In this document: positions 61,113 through 64,000 of the stretch, piece after piece
How positions within the stretch are numbered: the stretch's first letter is position 1
How the letters are laid out: the number at the start of each line of letters is the position of its first letter
Assembly (NCBI GenBank): GCA_963808775.1
Contig: CAWEGR010000005.1
Location: 930,001 to 994,000 of the forward strand
Source of the DNA: JACVRW01 sp963808775
Lineage (GTDB): Bacteria > Actinomycetota > Thermoleophilia > Solirubrobacterales > Thermoleophilaceae
Direction: 5' to 3'
DNA length: 64,000 nucleotides
Translations under genes and position numbers: made by a program
The notes under the pieces: model-generated
Seen by the model: only the letters and a program-made list of their open reading frames with translations
What the model was told of the DNA's origin: nothing
Databases searched by the model: none

Positions 61113-61132
61113 CCGGGGGCTCGCGCCCCCGG
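61113..61132 (+). terminator. Hairpin after ffh, possible terminator
   Basis: CCGGGGGC and GCCCCCGG form an eight-bp stem around a TCGC tetraloop, 18 bases after the ffh stop and before the rpsP promoter. No T-run follows, so termination efficiency is uncertain. Confidence 0.45.
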
Positions 61133-61191
61133 ACCCCCGTGGCGATTCCGCGTTTCCCAGGGTCGACCGCTCAGCTTCGGGGCGGCATCGC

Positions 61192-61197
61192 TAACCT
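61192..61197 (+). promoter_or_regulatory. -10 box of the rpsP-khpA-rimM-trmD operon
   Basis: TAACCT ends ten bases before the rpsP ATG, after the ffh hairpin. No ribosome-binding site is visible, fitting a near-leaderless message. Confidence 0.45.
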
Positions 61198-61207
61198 CCG
61201 TTCGCCT

Positions 61208-61723
61208 ATGTCCGTACGCGTTCGCCTCACCCGAGTGGGGGGCAAGAAGAATCCGATCTGGCGAGTCGTCGTCGCCGACCAGCGCTCGCCGCGCGATGGC
61301 CGCTTCATCGAGACGGTCGGTCATTACAACCCGCAGACGGAGCCGTCGACGATCGTGCTCGACAAGGAGCGCCTCGACCACTGGCTCGCCCGCGGTGCCC
61401 AGCCGACCAACACGGTCAAGCAGCTGGTGAAGGCGCACGCGAAGGGCCTCGCTGCCGATCCCAAGACGTCGGCCGCGATCGCCGCCGCCACGCCCGCCAC
61501 CGCGGCGCCCCTGCACACGGAGCCCGCCACGCCCCCGTCCGAGAAGCCCGCCGAGCCCGAGATCGAGGCGCCGCGTGAGGTCGAGGAGGCCGTCGAGGCC
61601 GAGGTCGACGCCGAGCAGGTCGCCGAAGCCGAGGCAGAGCCCGTAGAGGAAGCTCCCGCCGAGGAGGCGCCTCCCGCCGAGGAAGCGCCCGCCGCCGAGG
61701 CCGGCGAGGAAAGCTCGTCGTAG
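61208..61723 (+). CDS. rpsP: 30S ribosomal protein S16 (bS16) with long acidic tail
   Basis: A 171-residue protein. The first ~85 are canonical S16 (MSVRVRLTRVGGKKNPIWRV, FIETVGHYNPQTEPSTIVLD, HWLARGAQPTNTVKQLVKAH). The remaining ~85 residues are a low-complexity Ala/Glu/Pro tail (EVEEAVEAEVDAEQVAEAEA, EEAPAEEAPPAEEAP), doubling the usual 80-90-residue length. The reading frame continues without codon-bias change, so the tail is genuine coding sequence. First gene of the operon with khpA, rimM and trmD. The tail's function is unknown; L19 in the same neighbourhood has a similar one. Confidence 0.95.
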   Translation: MSVRVRLTRVGGKKNPIWRVVVADQRSPRDGRFIETVGHYNPQTEPSTIVLDKERLDHWLARGAQPTNTVKQLVKAHAKGLAADPKTSAAIAAATPATAAPLHTEPATPPSEKPAEPEIEAPREVEEAVEAEVDAEQVAEAEAEPVEEAPAEEAPPAEEAPAAEAGEESSS

Positions 61724-61739
61724 CGAGGCCGCGGCCCGC

Positions 61740-61973
61740 GTGGAAGACCTTCTCTCCTACCTCGCCCGTTCGCTCGTCGACCAGCCGGACGAGGTGAGGG
61801 TGGAGTCCTTCGAGGAGGAGGACGGCACCGTCGTCCTCGAGCTGTTCGTCGCCGACGACGATGCCGGCAAGGTCATTGGCCGCGGCGGCAGGACGGTCGC
61901 GGCGCTGCGCACCGTCATGAAGGCCGCCGCCGTCCGCAAGGGCACGCGCGTCCTGGTCGACGTCGTCGATTGA
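61740..61973 (+). CDS. khpA: KH-domain RNA-binding protein KhpA
   Basis: A 77-residue single KH-domain protein (YlqC family) between rpsP and rimM, its conserved location. The RNA-binding loop is DAGKVIGRGGRTVAALRTVM. GTG start. KhpA works with KhpB in RNA binding and, in some Gram-positives, cell-size control. Confidence 0.95.
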   Translation: MEDLLSYLARSLVDQPDEVRVESFEEEDGTVVLELFVADDDAGKVIGRGGRTVAALRTVMKAAAVRKGTRVLVDVVD

Positions 61974-62401
61974 CGCTCGTCAGCGCCGGCCGTGTGGGGA
62001 AGCCGCACGGCCTCGACGGGAGCTTCTGGGTCGAGGGGCCTCGGCACGAGCTGCCCGTGGGAACGGTGCTGCGCGTCGGCGAGGACGAGCATGCCGTCGA
62101 GCGGCGGGCCGGCACCGACCGCAGGCCTCTGATCCGGCTTGCCGGGGTGGACGACCCCCGCCCGCTGCGCGGCGAGACCCTGCTCGTCGAGGACGAGCTC
62201 GGTGACGACGAGTGGCTCGCGGGCGACCTCGTCGGTTGCGCCGTGCCGGGGCTCGGCACCGTCGAGCGCGTGGTCGAGGCGCCCACCTGCAGCGTGCTCG
62301 AGCTCGACGACGGACGCCTCGTCCCGCTCGTGTCCGACGCGATCGAGTCGGTCGACCTGGAGGCGCGCGTGATCAGGGTGCGCGAGGGTTTCCTGCCATG
62401 A
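61970..62401 (+). CDS. rimM: Ribosome maturation factor RimM
   Basis: Assists 30S head assembly around S19. A compact 143-residue version: N-terminal domain with LVSAGRVGKPHGLDGSFWVE and DDPRPLRGETLLVEDELGDD, C-terminal PRC-barrel with LVGCAVPGLGTVERVVEAP, LVPLVSDAIESVDLEARVIR and VREGFLP. Shorter than the common 165-180 residues but with both domains. The TTG start overlaps the khpA stop (TTGA), and the end overlaps the trmD ATG. Confidence 0.93.
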   Translation: MTLVSAGRVGKPHGLDGSFWVEGPRHELPVGTVLRVGEDEHAVERRAGTDRRPLIRLAGVDDPRPLRGETLLVEDELGDDEWLAGDLVGCAVPGLGTVERVVEAPTCSVLELDDGRLVPLVSDAIESVDLEARVIRVREGFLP

Positions 62402-63078
62402 GGATCGACGTGGTCACGTTGTTCCCGTCCTGGTTCGACTGGTTCAAGGGCCAGCGGCACGTGGCGAACGCGCTCGCCCTCGGCCACGAGCTCGAGCCCG
62501 TCGACCTGCGCGCCACGACGCCCCTCAAGGCGGGGCAGGTCGACGACACGCCCTACGGCGGCGGGGCGGGCATGGTCATCCGCGTCGACGTTGTCGAGGC
62601 CGCCCTGCGCGCTCGCTACGACGCCGATCCGCTCGAGCTCCGCGAGCGCAGGCGCGTGATCGCGCTCGCTCCGGGCGGACGCCGCTTCGACGACGCCCTC
62701 GCCGGTGAGCTTGCCGCGGAGCCGGAGCTCACCCTTCTCTGCGGGCGCTACGAGGGCTTCGACGAGCGCGTGCACGAGCGGCTCGCAAGCGACGTCGTCT
62801 CGATCGGCCCCTACGTCCTGTCAGGCGGCGAGCTCGCCGCGATGGTGGTCTGCGACGCGGTCATGCGCAAGCTTCCGGGCGCCCTCGGCCACGAGGAGAG
62901 CGCCCTCGAGGAGTCGTTCTCGGAGGCTCTCGAGGGGGCGCCCGAGTACCCCCACTACACGCGGCCATTCGACTGGCACGGCAACACCGTGCCGGAGATC
63001 CTCCTCTCCGGAGACCATGCCCGCGTGCGCGAGTGGCGGCTCGAGCGCTCGCGCGAGCGCGCGCGCGGATCGGGCTGA
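62398..63078 (+). CDS. trmD: tRNA (guanine37-N1)-methyltransferase TrmD
   Basis: Methylates G37 of tRNAs. The 226-residue SPOUT enzyme has MRIDVVTLFPSWFDWFKGQR, DDTPYGGGAGMVIRVDVVEA, LTLLCGRYEGFDERVHERLA and the trefoil-knot SAM loop VSIGPYVLSGGELAAMVVCD. The C-terminal helix domain includes YPHYTRPFDWHGNTVPEILL. All hallmarks are present. Last gene of the rpsP operon, 77 bases before rplS. Confidence 0.97.
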   Translation: MRIDVVTLFPSWFDWFKGQRHVANALALGHELEPVDLRATTPLKAGQVDDTPYGGGAGMVIRVDVVEAALRARYDADPLELRERRRVIALAPGGRRFDDALAGELAAEPELTLLCGRYEGFDERVHERLASDVVSIGPYVLSGGELAAMVVCDAVMRKLPGALGHEESALEESFSEALEGAPEYPHYTRPFDWHGNTVPEILLSGDHARVREWRLERSRERARGSG

Positions 63079-63100
63079 GGGGAGGCCCGGAGCGCTTCGC

Positions 63101-63106
63101 TACCAT
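63101..63106 (+). promoter_or_regulatory. -10 box of rplS
   Basis: TACCAT lies 49 bases before the rplS ATG, leaving a leader of about 40 bases. Unlike the other promoters here it would not be leaderless, leaving room for leader-based control. No clear L19-type leader structure is seen by eye. Confidence 0.3.
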
Positions 63107-63155
63107 TGCGCGTCGCGCTCGACCGAACCCCTCAAGGCTCGTGCGTCCCCTTGCA

Positions 63156-63788
63156 ATGTCCGGAGTCATCGAAAGCATCGAGCGCGCCCAGCTGCGCAGT
63201 GTGCCCGTCTTCCAGGCCGGTGACCGCGTGCGCGTCCACTTCCAGGTGGTCGAGGGCCAGCGCCGCCGGACCCAGGTGTTCGAGGGTGTCGTGATCAAGC
63301 GCCAGGGGAGCGGCGCCCGCGAGACGTTCACCGTTCGCAAGCAGTCGTTCGGGGTCGGCGTCGAGCGCACGTTCCCGCTGCACTCGCCGAAGATCGAGAA
63401 GATCGAGGTGGCCGCGCGCGGCGACGTGCGGCGCGCGAAGCTCTACTACCTCCGCGACCGCGTGGGCCGCGCCTCGCGCGTCCGCGAGCGCCGCTGGACC
63501 GGCGAGGCGGAGATCGTCGAGGCCGGCGCGATGCCGCCGGACGACGCGCCGCGGCCGGGCGAGGAGGAGCTCGCGGCCGAGGTGGCCGTCGACGACGCCG
63601 AGGCCGCCGCCGCGGAGGGCGAGGAGCCCCAGGCCGAGGCGGCTCAGGCAGAGGCGCCTCAGGAGGACGCGGAGCCTCAGGCCGAGGCGGCCGAGGCCGA
63701 GGAGGCTCCCGCCGAGGATTCCTCGGACGAGGCGGCCGGCGACGATGCCGAGGCCGGCGAGGCCGAGGCCGGCGACGACAAGGCCTAG
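63156..63788 (+). CDS. rplS: 50S ribosomal protein L19 (bL19) with long acidic tail
   Basis: A 210-residue protein. Residues 1-115 are normal L19 (VIESIERAQLRSVPVFQAGD, RRRTQVFEGVVIKRQGSGAR, ERTFPLHSPKIEKIEVAARG, then LYYLRDRVGRASRVRERRW). About 95 further residues are almost only Ala, Glu, Asp, Gly and Pro (VAVDDAEAAAAEGEEPQAEA, AEAGEAEAGDDKA at the end). ATG 63156 begins exactly at the family N terminus; an upstream start at 63033 is not supported. The tail is in frame with strong GC-rich codon use. Function of the tail unknown. Confidence 0.95.
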   Translation: MSGVIESIERAQLRSVPVFQAGDRVRVHFQVVEGQRRRTQVFEGVVIKRQGSGARETFTVRKQSFGVGVERTFPLHSPKIEKIEVAARGDVRRAKLYYLRDRVGRASRVRERRWTGEAEIVEAGAMPPDDAPRPGEEELAAEVAVDDAEAAAAEGEEPQAEAAQAEAPQEDAEPQAEAAEAEEAPAEDSSDEAAGDDAEAGEAEAGDDKA

Positions 63789-63817
63789 GCGGGGCCGGAG
63801 CCTCGCGAGGCCCTCAG

Positions 63818-64000
63818 GTGGCGCGCAGCAAACAGCAGAGCACGCGCGGCTCGCTGATCGAGCTGGTCATGATCGTCGCCGTCGCGCTCGGTCTCGCGCT
63901 CGGCATCCAGGCCTTTCTCGTCAAGCCGTTCCGGATCCCCTCGGAATCGATGGTGCCGACCCTCGAGATCGGCCAGCGCGTCCTGGTCGACCGGGTGAGC
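63818..64000 (+). CDS. lepB: Type I signal peptidase, 5' part (runs off the window)
   Basis: From GTG 63818 the frame reads ARSKQQSTRGSLIELVMIVA, then a membrane helix (VAVALGLALGIQAFLV) and KPFRIPSESMVPTLEIGQRV. The SESMVPTL block holds the catalytic Ser of signal peptidase I, and VLVDRVS continues into box C before the window ends after 61 codons. The rplS-lepB order is conserved in many actinobacteria. The palindrome GCCTCGCGAGGC at 63800-63811 lies in the short gap after rplS. Confidence 0.93.
   Translation, partial: MARSKQQSTRGSLIELVMIVAVALGLALGIQAFLVKPFRIPSESMVPTLEIGQRVLVDRVS

Noticed and set aside
1..64000. CRISPR arrays, rRNA genes or complete insertion sequences
   Set aside because: No regularly spaced short repeats, no rRNA-like blocks and no transposase with terminal inverted repeats were seen.

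Overview
The window comes from a high-GC actinobacterium, most likely class Thermoleophilia (Solirubrobacterales or Gaiellales). This placement is inferred from the strong G/C third-position bias, frequent GTG/TTG starts, zinc-type L28 and L32, many apparently leaderless promoters (TANNNT boxes 6-12 bases before the start codon) and the chromosomal gene order rpmB-fakA-recG-rsmD-coaD-DUF177-rpmF-plsX-acpP-rnc-smc-ftsY ... ffh-rpsP-khpA-rimM-trmD-rplS-lepB. No 16S gene is present to confirm it.

Positions 1-5.5 kb are a visibly AT-richer, gene-poor and decayed stretch. It holds fragments of SnoaL-like genes, a diverged ~240-bp direct repeat, three small genes each broken by in-frame stops or a frame change, and a tyrosine recombinase of nearly full length broken by many frameshifts. 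It looks like an old integrated element. From 5.5 to 14.9 kb the sequence is ordinary metabolism: a SnoaL-like protein, glycolate oxidase glcDEF (minus strand), then fmt, a zinc-ribbon protein and a GNAT acetyltransferase (plus), and a minus-strand set of peroxiredoxin, hotdog-like thioesterase and molybdopterin oxidoreductase.

Positions 14.9-38.9 kb form a cell-surface glycan island: a Wzx-like flippase, a methyltransferase and a GT2 glycosyltransferase facing a small conserved membrane protein, a second methyltransferase and a membrane-anchored alkaline-phosphatase-superfamily enzyme. These are followed by a GH2 hydrolase with a lipoprotein, an LPG-synthase-like flippase, three GT39-type polyprenyl-sugar transferases, a UDP-galactopyranose-mutase-like flavoprotein, a DMT transporter, two more sulfatase-like enzymes and two GH6-like secreted proteins. 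The inferred role is to make, export, decorate and trim an envelope polysaccharide.

Positions 38.9-42.4 kb are a compact riboflavin operon (ribD-ribE-ribBA-ribH), followed by a leftover 3' gene end and a threonine aldolase. Positions 43.5-64 kb are the conserved translation, lipid, chromosome and SRP core, ending in a truncated lepB. L19 and S16 both carry long acidic tails, and RNase III lacks two of its four usual metal-binding carboxylates.

Twelve single frame changes interrupt ten otherwise intact genes, including essential smc and ffh. Every one leaves a net +1 base, which points to insertion errors in the assembly rather than gene death. The broken genes outside the left 5 kb should therefore be read as functional until resequenced.
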